A stretch of 42,971 nucleotides of DNA. Origin: JACPPO01 sp965262505 (GTDB lineage Bacteria; Acidobacteriota; Vicinamibacteria; Vicinamibacterales; UBA2999). Position numbers and translations under genes: made by a program. Shown one piece after another: positions 1 through 7,626 of the stretch (positions are counted from its first letter, which is position 1; each line of letters starts with the position of its first letter). A model generated the notes under the pieces. That model was not told the origin of the DNA. It did not search any database and saw only the letters and a program-made list of their open reading frames with translations. The stretch lies in assembly GCA_965262505.1 (NCBI GenBank), contig CBDHFM010000019.1:1-42971 (forward strand), read 5' to 3'.

Positions 1-60
1 GCCTTTCGACCAGCCGCCATGTGTCGGATTCTATGTCTTGCAGCCGTCAAGCGAACGAGC
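1..60. repeat. distal part of res module D (continues from window end)
   Basis: Bases 17-48 match bases 33023-33056 of internal module B (shared block includes gtgtcggattctatgtcttg). The first 14 bases equal the last 14 of the window, so this is the continuation of module D, which begins near 42855. By analogy with Tn3-family res sites it would hold the accessory subsites II/III. On the minus strand a reading frame is open from about 205 through the join into the window's right end; no gene is recognised in 61-232. Confidence 0.6.
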
Positions 61-232
61 ATGGCTCGCGTAAGAGCCTCATCTAGCGGGCCGTGGTTTT
101 TCTTCAGATCGGACTTGCGCAATGGACGTGATGTCTCACGCTGGCGATCGACCGCCTTGGTGACTTGTTCGCCAGCGCTGAGGCCTCTACTTCCCGTTCA
201 TCCACTGTCTGAGTGTTTGCTCGACGCCCCCT

Positions 233-637
233 TCACTCCACACCGCCACGGAAGTAGCCATTGGTCGGCGTGTGGTTGTACACGATGTCACCGGATTCTA
301 CGCCTACCGGCTGTGTCGCGTCGACGAATGCCCAACGAATGTACGAATCGAATAAGGCTGAAGCATCTCCGACAAGAAGGTCAACTTGAGGCCCTTCCCC
401 GCGCCCGTTACCGAACCCCACCCCGCCCTGGCGCTTCCCTCCGTACGACTTCACCTCGACAAACAGCGGTTGGGATGGTCCTACGTCCTCAAGGAAGACG
501 GCGATATCTAAACCGAACTTCGGCACAACAACTGCTCGACACCCGTGCAAAGCTCGCTCAATCAGGGGAGCTAGTGATCGTTCGAATTCAGACTCGGGAT
601 ATACAACGGTTGGTTCCGAGATCGGATTCAGGCTCAT
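233..637 (-). CDS. PD-(D/E)XK nuclease-like hypothetical protein
   Basis: The protein has 134 residues if started at the ATG at 637, which begins MSLNPISEPT; the open frame runs further upstream but that part is low-complexity and shares space with a LysR scrap. Residues 41-64 show a nuclease-like core: D44 in GLDIAVFLE, then E61 and K63 in FVEVKSYGG. This D-(E)xK spacing is typical of the PD-(D/E)XK fold of restriction enzymes and repair nucleases. I do not recognise a specific family and no partner methylase is adjacent. It is much shorter than most restriction enzymes, so it could be a truncated or non-restriction member. It reads towards res module D. The function is inferred from the motif only. 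Confidence 0.5.
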   Translation of the reverse strand: MSLNPISEPTVVYPESEFERSLAPLIERALHGCRAVVVPKFGLDIAVFLEDVGPSQPLFVEVKSYGGKRQGGVGFGNGRGEGPQVDLLVGDASALFDSYIRWAFVDATQPVGVESGDIVYNHTPTNGYFRGGVE

Positions 638-652
638 TGCAAAACAACAGCT

Positions 653-720
653 AGCCGAGACCGCGGCGCCGCGCGCGGTGACGCGCCGCGAGGACACCCT
701 GCTTGAGGACACCTTCGCCC
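653..720 (+). pseudogene. internal scrap of a LysR-type regulator
   Basis: The frame reads AETAAPRAVTRREDTLLEDT and then stops. It matches GETAAPRPVTRREDTLLEET in the complete LysR gene at 29593-30573. Only about 20 codons of the effector-binding domain remain, with no start or flanking homology. It is a third, separate trace of this LysR family on the molecule, besides the truncated copy at 28892 and the full gene. Confidence 0.6.
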
Positions 721-774
721 CCTGAAACCGTTCCAGCCCGAACGATAGAATTCCCGCAACGATCAGGAGGCACG

Positions 775-840
775 ATGCCAAGGAAGCGCGACCGCACAGC
801 ACAGATCGTCACGAAGCGCCGTCAGGCCGAGGTCGAGCGC
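775..840 (+). pseudogene. possible 5' remnant of an IS3-family orfA
   Basis: An ATG preceded by aggagg (766-771) opens a frame starting MPRKRDRTAQIVTKRRQAEV. This resembles the start of IS3-family OrfA proteins, where a basic N-terminus is followed by a QIV-x-K/L-R-QAEVE helix. Similarity fades after about 22 codons and no orfB follows. It may be a coincidental match; the good ribosome binding site is the main support. Confidence 0.3.
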
Positions 841-1020
841 TCCAGGCGCTGCGCATCGACGCCCGCGCGGATACCCGAGCTGAACGGGCAGCCTTTGAAG
901 CGAGACGATACTGTGATAAACAAGCGTTTCGTGCGCTGCGCGGCCTTTGCGCGTATACCGTGGCCATCTCGGGCAGGCAAATCGGACATCTCGGCTGATC
1001 CCCTTGGCCCCACGTTGACA

Positions 1021-1509
1021 ATGCCCTCACCGAGGTCGCCAGCTCGCGCGGCGGTTCACCGGGCTCTACCGGTGGTCGTCGCGCCGCTCCTGTGTGCCTG
1101 CGCCGGCGTCGACGGGGGGCCCGCAGCGGGGCGAAGCACCAACCCGGTCGCACCCGTGGTGGCGCGGTATCAGGGAGAAGAGGCGGTGCCGAACCCAGCC
1201 AATCCAATGGTTGGGCTCCGGTTCACCGGCAAGCCGTGCGCCGCCGTCGTCCGCGTTGATGACAGCGGTGCGGCGCGCGTCGAGAGCAGTTTCATACCAG
1301 GCCGCGCGGTCGGTCTGACGCCCGTCGCCGACACGTTTTACCTCGGGGAGCTAGACGACGGGAGCGCTCTCGTTGTTCAATTTAACGGAGACGGTGCGCT
1401 GCTGGCTCTGACCTACACCTCGTACGACGAGGCCGGTGATCTCAACTATGGGGTCAGCGGCGCGGGGACGTTTTTTAAGGAGTGTGTGCAGATCAAGCGG
1501 CTGGAGTGA
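1021..1509 (+). CDS. putative exported (lipo)protein, unknown function
   Basis: 162 residues from the ATG at 1021. Residues 1-28 form a basic start followed by a hydrophobic stretch (LPVVVAPLLCACAG) that looks like a signal peptide. LLCAC could be a lipobox with the lipidated Cys near residue 25-27. The mature part (YQGEEAVPNPANPMVGLRFT ... FYLGELDDGSALVVQFNGDG) reads like a small beta-rich domain. I do not recognise the family. Longer in-frame starts exist upstream but lack a signal sequence. No ribosome binding site is obvious. Confidence 0.5.
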   Translation: MPSPRSPARAAVHRALPVVVAPLLCACAGVDGGPAAGRSTNPVAPVVARYQGEEAVPNPANPMVGLRFTGKPCAAVVRVDDSGAARVESSFIPGRAVGLTPVADTFYLGELDDGSALVVQFNGDGALLALTYTSYDEAGDLNYGVSGAGTFFKECVQIKRLE

Positions 1510-1545
1510 GGCGGCACCCTGCGAGTCGCGTCCGGTGCGCGGCGC

Positions 1546-1647
1546 GGCTGGCGCGACCGTATCGAGTACCGCCCCGACCCAGTCGGCGCGCTCGTGGCCT
1601 GGCTGTCGCGCGACCAGCGCGACCGCGTGATCGACGGCCGGCGCTGA
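1546..1647 (+). pseudogene. 3' fragment of an unknown gene
   Basis: The frame reads GWRDRIEYRPDPVGALVAWL and stops after DGRR about 70 bp before the IS630 left end. The composition looks like real coding sequence (amphipathic, Trp-rich) but there is no start, so it may be the tail of a gene lost by rearrangement. The identity is unknown and the call is weak. Confidence 0.25.
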
Positions 1648-1714
1648 CCTCTCGTGTCGGGCACGTCGGCCGTCCGCTTGCCGTCGATGGTGACCGCGCC
1701 GGACCGGTGCACTA

Positions 1715-2863
1715 GTCTCCTGAGTACGAAATAGCTATACAGAAAACGCTGTACTTTGCGCCATCGTCTTGGTACGGTGGGGCATGTCTGTTCAAACGTT
1801 CTGTATCCATGCGTCACCCACCGAGCAGGCCCAGTTGGCGCAGGTCGCGCGGCAGGGAAAGACGCCGCAGAAGGTGGCCCGCCGCGCCCGCATCGTGTTG
1901 ATGCTGGCCAACCATCAGCGGCCATCGACGGTGGCCGAGGTGCTGCACGTGAGTCGGATGACGGTGCGCGTTTGGGCGCATCGGTTTGTGAGCGACGGGG
2001 TGCCGGGCCTGTTGCGCGATGCCTCTCGCCCAGGGCGCCGCAAACAGATCACGCCCGAGCAGGTGCAGGCCGTGGTGGAGGCGACCCTGACGACGCGGCC
2101 GACGGCGAGCACGCATTGGAGTAGTCGCACGTTGGCGAAGGCGCACGGGCTGAGCGCCGGCACGATCCGAAAGATCTGGCGCCAGCACGGCCTGCAGCCG
2201 CATCGGGTCGCCCGCTTCAAGTTGTCGACGGACCCGCACTTTGTCGAGAAGCTGCGCGACATCGTCGGCCTGTATCTCAATCCGCCCGCCAAAGCGGTGG
2301 TGTTCTGCGTCGATGAGAAGAGCGGCATTCAAGCGCTCGACCGCACGCGCCCCGTGCTGCCGCTGGGCCCCGGCGTGCCCGAACGCCAGACACATGATTA
2401 CATTCGTCACGGGACCACGACGCTGTACGCCGCCCTGCGCGTGCTCGATGGCGTGGTGATCGGCGAATGTCACCGGCGCCACCGCAGCCAGGAATTTGTC
2501 CAGTTCCTGCGGCGCCTGGACCGGGCGACACCGCCCCGCTTGTCGTTGCATCTCATCTTGGACAATCTGAGCGCGCACAAGAGTCCGACGGTGCGCCGCT
2601 GGCTGGCGCGCCACCCACGGGTGCACTTTCATTTTGTCCCCACCAGCAGCTCGTGGCTGAATCTGGTCGAACGTTGGTTCCTCGACATCACGCGCGTGCG
2701 CATTCGGCGGGGGACCTTCACGAGCGTACCGGCGCTGGAGCGCGCGATTACCGAATACTTGGCGCATTACAATCAACAACCGAAACCGTTTGTCTGGACC
2801 AAGGACGCCGACACGATTCTCGCGAAGATCGACCGGTGTAAGGAAGCGTTAAACTCAGGAGAC
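1715..2863 (+). mobile_element. IS630-family insertion sequence, complete
   Basis: An 1149-bp element bounded by inverted repeats of at least 11 bp (gtctcctgagt at the left, actcaggagac at the right). It is flanked on both sides by TA (1713-1714 and 2864-2865), the target duplication expected of IS630/Tc1-type elements. It holds one transposase gene. Intact ends, intact gene and matching TA duplications suggest a fairly recent insertion. Confidence 0.9.
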
Positions 2864-2866
2864 TAG
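1784..2866 (+). CDS. IS630-family transposase
   Basis: 360 residues from the ATG at 1784 (MSVQTFCIHASPTEQ). Residues 1-130 contain the paired helix-turn-helix DNA-binding region (AEVLHVSRMTVRVWAHRF). The C-terminal catalytic domain carries the DDE residues: D in VVFCVDEKSG, D in HLILDNLSAHK and E in SSSWLNLVERWF. This cut-and-paste transposase moves IS630 elements into TA. The stop codon TAG (2864-2866) lies outside the element: it is made from the duplicated TA plus the next host base, so translation depends on the insertion site. The length is normal for the family and no frameshift is seen. Confidence 0.92.
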   Translation: MSVQTFCIHASPTEQAQLAQVARQGKTPQKVARRARIVLMLANHQRPSTVAEVLHVSRMTVRVWAHRFVSDGVPGLLRDASRPGRRKQITPEQVQAVVEATLTTRPTASTHWSSRTLAKAHGLSAGTIRKIWRQHGLQPHRVARFKLSTDPHFVEKLRDIVGLYLNPPAKAVVFCVDEKSGIQALDRTRPVLPLGPGVPERQTHDYIRHGTTTLYAALRVLDGVVIGECHRRHRSQEFVQFLRRLDRATPPRLSLHLILDNLSAHKSPTVRRWLARHPRVHFHFVPTSSSWLNLVERWFLDITRVRIRRGTFTSVPALERAITEYLAHYNQQPKPFVWTKDADTILAKIDRCKEALNSGD

Positions 2867-2951
2867 TTCGCTCCGCTCCCGGGCTAGGTAATAGGCCCGG
2901 CAGGACCGGCCTCGGCCCCGCTGGCCGCACGCCCGTAACCCCTCCCTTATT

Positions 2952-2979
2952 GCGTAACATAAAGGACGTTATGTTACGC
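2952..2979. other. Xer/dif-like 28-bp palindrome (11-6-11)
   Basis: Two perfect 11-bp inverted arms, GCGTAACATAA and TTATGTTACGC, surround the 6-bp centre AGGACG. The CATAA-N6-TTATG core and the 11-6-11 layout match the architecture of XerCD dif sites and other tyrosine-recombinase core sites. A second, looser copy of this layout lies at 12504-12531 next to a tyrosine recombinase gene. It could instead be an operator for the small ORF starting 9 bp downstream. Confidence 0.5.
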
Positions 2980-2987
2980 TTTCTGGG

Positions 2988-3107
2988 ATGGCACGACCAC
3001 GACCGGAAACAGACCGCGCGGGCCCCGTCGTCACGCCCGCAGCGTACGAGATTCCGCACGTCAGTACAAGAGTAATCTCATCGACGGCGCCGGGTTACGG
3101 CAAGTGA
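2988..3107 (+). CDS. short ORF after the dif-like palindrome, unknown
   Basis: A 39-codon frame starts MARPRPETDRAGPVVTPAAY, 8 bp after the palindrome at 2952-2979. The N-terminus looks like the beginning of a longer gene whose remainder has been lost. No domain is recognised. The position right behind a perfect palindrome fits either a regulated gene start or sequence joined there by recombination. Confidence 0.3.
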   Translation: MARPRPETDRAGPVVTPAAYEIPHVSTRVISSTAPGYGK

Positions 3108-3139
3108 ACCTGACAAAGTAGTGCTATACGGGCTGCTAG

Positions 3140-3775
3140 CTAGGGGACAAGACAGGATGCCAGAAAGTGCTCCAATAGAGTTTTGTCTCCATCGCGGTAC
3201 CGACTAATGGCGTCAGTGTACGGCGGATCCGCAGGACGAGGTTCAAGCGTCCAGCGACGAGGATAGTGTCCATACCTGCCAAGCACACACCACACGACAA
3301 ACCGCGCAGCGTGCCCATTCCCGTTCGCGTATGGGTGAATTCGTAAGAACAGCTCGAACACTCGACAAGTGAACACGATTAAATACCGAAGCCGATCTCG
3401 GCGCGGAAGCCCATAATCTATGTCGAGTGCATCGATTCCAGTTTGAACGATCGCTCGGAATTCATTCACCTGGTACAAGACGCCTTGGGGTTCCGCACCA
3501 ACTCTCGGGTCACCTCGTACCATGACTCGGTAATGTTTCAGGCAATGGAACGCTTCACCACGATAGTGCCCGGCGAAATAATCGTGACCGTCGGGTGTGA
3601 GACCAGCAAAGAGACGTCGATGAACAGGGCGGGTATCGAGAACCGTGCCCAGCGTATCGAGTGTGCCATCAGCGAGATCGGTCAAGACGCCGATCGAACG
3701 CTGCGGAAGAACAGTCCGCCAATCCGGCTGGTGCTCGTAGTCCCATGCGGGACAATCAGGAGGGTGGGACCTCAT
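3140..3775 (-). CDS. Fic-domain protein, putative AMP transferase
   Basis: 211 residues; third gene of a tight three-gene minus-strand operon (gap to the upstream stop is about 2 bp). Residues 147-158 read HPYANGNGHAAR, the Fic signature HPFx(D/N)GNGRxxR with His in place of the first Arg. H147 would be the catalytic base, the Asn/Gly loop binds phosphates and R158 is kept. Upstream, LTPDGHDYFAGHYRGE (59-74) looks like the family's substrate-flap region. Fic enzymes transfer AMP or other phosphate groups to target proteins and often serve as toxins held by an antitoxin. No inhibitory (S/T)xxxE(G/N) helix was identified in the protein, so inhibition, if any, may come from an operon partner. 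The Arg-to-His change may alter the substrate or activity. Confidence 0.8.
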   Translation of the reverse strand: MRSHPPDCPAWDYEHQPDWRTVLPQRSIGVLTDLADGTLDTLGTVLDTRPVHRRLFAGLTPDGHDYFAGHYRGEAFHCLKHYRVMVRGDPRVGAEPQGVLYQVNEFRAIVQTGIDALDIDYGLPRRDRLRYLIVFTCRVFELFLRIHPYANGNGHAARFVVWCVLGRYGHYPRRWTLEPRPADPPYTDAISRYRDGDKTLLEHFLASCLVP

Positions 3776-3777
3776 CT

Positions 3778-4362
3778 CTAGTCAGCACAGTCATGGATAT
3801 CGTCGACCAGGCGTCGCGCCCACTCGTCAATATCCCCGGGCGCGCCGTAGGCGTCTGTCGCTTTGTCGATCAGATCCTCGGCCTCAGAAGACAAGCGCAT
3901 TGGAGCACGTTCACGAATCGCCGCAACGATCTCGCCAAGGTCGTCCAGCGCCGCAGAGAAGCTAGTCGGCGAGAAGTGAGAACGAACCGTCGTCCACATG
4001 TCCGAAGCCGCCGATTCACCAAAGTCCAACGTCACACCGAGATCGGGATGTGGCTGAGCCTGATGAACGATCATCCCCTCGGCTCCATAACCCACAACTT
4101 CCACCCCACCGATTCCCGCAACAACGCACGATGGAATGTTCGGTGAACTAATAACTGCGTTTGCAGTAAGTAGCTTAGGCGTCGCCAACGAAGTCAGCCA
4201 GTTCTCTTCGAGTCCTCGAGGGCTACGATATGAGGAGAACGTCGATAAAACATCAAACATAGCTGCCAGCCGCATGTCTTCATCGCGCGCAAAGGTCGAA
4301 CTCCGAAAAGCGTTGGCCGATGTGAGCCCCTCATCAGTGGCAATTCTTGAAGTTAAGTTCAT
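3778..4362 (-). CDS. unknown protein in Fic operon
   Basis: 194 residues with no recognised domain. It sits between the 236-aa gene (ends 4369) and the Fic gene (starts 3775), with gaps of about 6 and 2 bp, so the three are almost certainly co-transcribed and translationally coupled. The C-terminal third (EIVAAIRERAPMRLSSEAED and onward) is predicted helical and acidic. The middle (VVAGIGGVEVVGYGAEGMIV) looks like beta structure. There is no signal peptide or membrane segment. It is a candidate antitoxin or accessory subunit for the Fic protein by position only. The gene has fewer GC-rich codons than the rest of the window. Confidence 0.75.
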   Translation of the reverse strand: MNLTSRIATDEGLTSANAFRSSTFARDEDMRLAAMFDVLSTFSSYRSPRGLEENWLTSLATPKLLTANAVISSPNIPSCVVAGIGGVEVVGYGAEGMIVHQAQPHPDLGVTLDFGESAASDMWTTVRSHFSPTSFSAALDDLGEIVAAIRERAPMRLSSEAEDLIDKATDAYGAPGDIDEWARRLVDDIHDCAD

Positions 4363-4368
4363 ACAGAC

Positions 4369-5079
4369 CTAAGCAGGATAGTAAAGCTGCAGAATCGCGT
4401 CCAATTCGGTTGCCGCTGTTTCATAGAACTGCCGAATCCTACCGTCATCGAAGTTGTGCTGTTCTTCGGGCAGCGTATTCAGATCTTGTTCTACGACGAC
4501 AATCGGAACGCTACGTTGACTTTCCGTCAGATGCCCTGTCTTACTACGAACCCACGAATTCACTTCGAAGTCTGCAAGCGTGAACCTCTTGTGAGCATGC
4601 AGCTCAAAGCCACCGGGTCGATTGAACGGCGCCAGAAGCCACTCTTCACGACAAAAGTGAGACGCTAAACAACTGGCCGGATTCTCTTGCGGTACGAATC
4701 GCGTTACCACCGCCGCAAGCCGGCCGATACGCGAATCAATGAAGCCCCGATAGTCAATCAGCAACGGAACCAACTGCTCGAAGAGTCGTGAAGGACCTTC
4801 AATGTTCACATCAGACACGCGCTTCCAATGAAAGTTGGCTCGACCAGACGCCAACTCCGCACTCCACTCCTTGGATCTGGACTGGAGAATGATCTTCGGT
4901 ACTTCTTTCGGTACGCCATCCGGCAACGGAAGCATGGTTGGATCGCCGTCGAACCGATCAGACCAACCGGGAAGAAGTCGACTAGTGAATCGAGAGCTCG
5001 ACACTTCCGCCTCAGGCGTGAACAGACTGGCCTGGCAGGAAGCGAGGACGAAATCAGATGCCTGCGGCATTAGCAGCAT
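4369..5079 (-). CDS. unknown protein, first gene of Fic operon (TIGR04255-like?)
   Basis: 236 residues; a second ATG three codons in (MPQASDFVLASCQASLF) may be the true start. The text resembles the sporadically distributed TIGR04255-type proteins in length (about 240-260) and in style: a beta-rich N-terminal half with conserved P and W (LPDGVPKEVPKIILQSR), then a helical C-terminus ending near a Tyr/Pro. I cannot confirm this without a profile search. There is no catalytic motif, signal peptide or membrane span. It heads the operon with the 194-aa protein and Fic. Like its neighbours it is less GC-rich than the flanking sequence, which suggests the operon arrived as a unit. Confidence 0.7.
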   Translation of the reverse strand: MLLMPQASDFVLASCQASLFTPEAEVSSSRFTSRLLPGWSDRFDGDPTMLPLPDGVPKEVPKIILQSRSKEWSAELASGRANFHWKRVSDVNIEGPSRLFEQLVPLLIDYRGFIDSRIGRLAAVVTRFVPQENPASCLASHFCREEWLLAPFNRPGGFELHAHKRFTLADFEVNSWVRSKTGHLTESQRSVPIVVVEQDLNTLPEEQHNFDDGRIRQFYETAATELDAILQLYYPA

Positions 5080-5191
5080 CTACTTGCGATCACCCGCTGA
5101 GTCACGAGCCAGCCCCGAGGCTGGAACGGCAGGCGAAATTGTTCGGTAGCATTCGATTGGCGTGTTCCTCGGTCTGGCGACTTGAAATATA

Positions 5192-5557
5192 TCACGAGGC
5201 GATCGGGCGGCCATCGCCGCCCGCCAACGCCTCTACCGAAAAGGCGCGGTCCCACTCGTCGGCCGCGAGCACCTCTCCCATCTTCTCCAGCAGCGCCGTA
5301 TATTGCTCCGCGGCCTGCGCAAATCTCTCCACCGCCCGGTCCGCGTCCGCCTGCGCCTGCGGATCGTCCGGCCACTCACTCACCGCCTGAGCCGTCTCAT
5401 CCCGGATCACTCCCAGGATCTCCACCGCGTCCGCCTGCAGCGAGGCGATCTCCTCGATGACGCTCCGGATCTCTTGCGCTGCCACTGGCGCCCCGCACCC
5501 CACCGAGAGCGACACCAGTACAAACCCCACGCTCAACACGTGCACCCCCTTGTTCAC
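5192..5557 (-). CDS. small exported helical protein, unknown
   Basis: About 121 residues from the GTG at 5557 (VNKGVHVLSVGFVLVSLSVG), preceded closely by aggggag. Residues 1-28 form a signal peptide with Lys near the start, a hydrophobic core and a probable cleavage or lipobox region (SVGCGAPVAAQ). The mature part is a long helix rich in Glu, Gln and Ala, probably a coiled coil (RSVIEEIASLQADAVEILGV ... AVERFAQAAEQYTALLEKMG). GTG and TTG starts a few codons further in are possible. The family is unknown. It probably acts in the periplasm or on the outer-membrane inner face. Confidence 0.55.
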   Translation of the reverse strand: MNKGVHVLSVGFVLVSLSVGCGAPVAAQEIRSVIEEIASLQADAVEILGVIRDETAQAVSEWPDDPQAQADADRAVERFAQAAEQYTALLEKMGEVLAADEWDRAFSVEALAGGDGRPIAS

Positions 5558-5913
5558 CTCCCCTGGCGGTGTCCAGGCCGCACCACCCACCGATGCCTGC
5601 GCCGCCGCGTTCTGGTGAATGCCGCACTCCCTCGCCGTCGGCCAGCTCGACGCGCAGTCACGCGCCATTCTAGCCACGCACGGCGTCCCGTGGTGCGTGT
5701 GCCGTGGCATCCCCGTCCGGCCGCGTGCCGCCGGGTGCGCCCGCGCCTGTTTGTGTGCCAGCTCGCTCTGCTCCAGGGCTGGCACAGTCCCGGCCGACGC
5801 GGGCGCGACCCTCGGACCGCACGGCCGTCCGACTCCCCCGGCGTGGCCGAGCCGCTGGTGTCCTCTGGTCACGAAGGACACACAGCCACCCGTCACCCGA
5901 AGGAGGTACACAG

Positions 5914-6155
5914 ATGCCCAACACGACACACACCCCCACCGAGCCGATCACCCTCTATGCGCCGAAGGACTTGGTCCACCTCGCGCGGCGCACCGTCCGC
6001 ACGAGCCAGGCCACCGTCAAGGGCAACGCCAACAACGCCCTCGATGTGCGCGCTACATCTGGTATTCCCTTCGCGTCAGTCATCGCGGGGCGACGCTGTG
6101 GGCGCAGGCCAAGGACAAGCACGGCGTGTCGTACGCCTGGGCGCTCTCGCTCTAG
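5914..6155 (+). pseudogene. small hypothetical gene with a frameshift
   Basis: A strong ribosome binding site (aaggaggt, 5901-5908) precedes the ATG at 5914. The frame reads MPNTTHTPTEPITLYAPKDL and on to NNALDV, then becomes non-coding in character. The natural continuation lies in another frame (RYIWYSLRVSHRGATLWAQA ... YAWALSL) and stops at 6155. A single indel near 6050 would restore about 80 codons. No family is recognised. It could be a sequencing indel rather than true decay. Confidence 0.45.
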
Positions 6156-6344
6156 GCGAGACCGGCGCGATCGCGGTGTTCAGTTCCTGCCGAACCCACG
6201 CTGAGCGAGATGCTTGTGCGGACCACAGGACGACAAATGCATCGAATCCTTCTAACGTAGTTGACGAAGGCAATGGCGTGCTGCTGCGGGTGGCGGCGGT
6301 AGACGCGCAGGGCCCGGATGCGGGTCGCATCAGCAGGAGGCTGC

Positions 6345-6530
6345 ATGAACGACCACGTCTTCAGCCATGACCGGGATTTGCACAACTTGCCATACACAAC
6401 CGAAAGACAAACGAGCTGGCGGGGCGACAAGCCCTACGCAGTTCGACACTCAAGGCATCCACGCAGCATGATTGAACGTGGCATCATCGAGAACAGCCTC
6501 TGCGCGGCGCTCAGACGCCTGACCCAGTAG
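6345..6530 (+). CDS. short ORF with good RBS, doubtful
   Basis: 61 codons starting MNDHVFSHDRDLHNLPYTTE behind aggagg (6335-6340). Its 3' part overlaps the convergent HEPN gene by 80 bp, where it is probably out of true coding sequence. It may be the 5' piece of a gene cut where the HEPN segment was joined. No domain is recognised. Confidence 0.25.
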   Translation: MNDHVFSHDRDLHNLPYTTERQTSWRGDKPYAVRHSRHPRSMIERGIIENSLCAALRRLTQ

Positions 6531-7409
6531 GTCAAACAAGATATCAACATATACAGCTTGGATGTACCGCTGGAGCTGCTGATGAATCGACCGTACTTGC
6601 CCGTTATGGACGATGTCACTGCGTAATCCGAATATTCGCCCAATCTTGAATCGTGTGTTCACATCGTCTCTCGGCAAGCCATAGATTCTTGTGAGAGCAA
6701 TATTGATCGGCCTGATGTCGGTTGTGTCTGGCATCACCAATGTCTCAAGAGCGAACCACATCTTGAGAAACGCGTCGATCGGTTCCGCCTCTCGCTCCGC
6801 CTTGTCAAACCACCGCAAAGACAACATGATGCGGGACCGATCGTCCTGTGGTAGCGGCGCCAAGCCCCCGACAACGGCACTCAGCCTGTCGGGCACGGCG
6901 AATGGTGCAGGAAATACGTTCGGGTTTTGAATGGCTGGACTTGTTGCTGACTGCTGACCGTCAGGCAACACCATTTGGTGATCAAACAGATGATGGTACG
7001 TGGCGTTCATACCTTCGACCGCGTTCACCAGCCCTCGCGCTGCTTCAATCTTGGCCAGTGCCTCCGTCTCGCTAACAGGACCACCGTCAACGTACTGAGT
7101 AAAAAACATGATGTACGTGCCGGCAGGAGCCTCCTCTTCCGAGGCGTGTGTTGAGAACTGCGGGACACCGCGGATGACGGAAGTAAACGTCAGCGTCACC
7201 TTGTTGAATTTTAGGCCTGCGGTCTCAAGAACTAAGTAGACGGCATCTTCGATCCGGCCCGTCAAGTACGGTTGCCTGAGCTGCGCCGGAGAAAAGCGGA
7301 GGCATGTATGCACCGACTGCATGACTCCTACGCGACCGTCATCGTCACGCCACTCCTTGGGCAGGAGGTTTACAAGCTCTATTGTCTCCTGACGTCTACC
7401 GTGTGTCAT
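6450..7409 (-). CDS. HEPN-domain protein, putative ribonuclease
   Basis: 319 residues from the ATG at 7409 (MTHGRRQETIELVNLLPKEW); a TTG start 11 codons upstream is also open. The C-terminal 120 residues look like an Apea-type HEPN domain: helices with WFALETLVMP and then GLRSDIVHNG. R263-SDIV-H268 fits the catalytic RxxxxH motif of HEPN ribonucleases, which cut RNA in many abortive-infection and toxin systems. The N-terminal 180 residues are not recognised and may sense the trigger. There is no adjacent MNT-type antitoxin and no operon partner, so it would act as a stand-alone gene. There is no signal peptide or membrane span, which fits a cytoplasmic protein. Confidence 0.7.
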   Translation of the reverse strand: MTHGRRQETIELVNLLPKEWRDDDGRVGVMQSVHTCLRFSPAQLRQPYLTGRIEDAVYLVLETAGLKFNKVTLTFTSVIRGVPQFSTHASEEEAPAGTYIMFFTQYVDGGPVSETEALAKIEAARGLVNAVEGMNATYHHLFDHQMVLPDGQQSATSPAIQNPNVFPAPFAVPDRLSAVVGGLAPLPQDDRSRIMLSLRWFDKAEREAEPIDAFLKMWFALETLVMPDTTDIRPINIALTRIYGLPRDDVNTRFKIGRIFGLRSDIVHNGQVRSIHQQLQRYIQAVYVDILFDLLGQASERRAEAVLDDATFNHAAWMP

Positions 7410-7440
7410 TGTGATGCTATTCAGGTACCGTGGCGGCACC

Positions 7441-7563
7441 AATCACCGCGTTACCCGCGTCCAACTCGCTCCGCAGCAGGTCGCAGCTGTCCCGCTGGAT
7501 CTCGTCGCGCAGGTCCGCAACGCGGCGGCGGACGGCGCAGCCGTTGACACGCCCGGTTCATGA
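7441..7563 (+). pseudogene. 3' fragment of an unknown gene
   Basis: The frame reads VTRVQLAPQQVAAVPLDLVA and stops about 30 bp before the IS3 left end. It has coding-like composition but no start, and its upstream part is replaced by the divergent HEPN gene. The call is weak and the identity unknown. Confidence 0.25.
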
Positions 7564-7626
7564 AGGCGACCCGGGCTGTTTCGGGTGGTGGTGTTGACCT
7601 GCCTGGTTTCTTCGGACCATTGCTTA

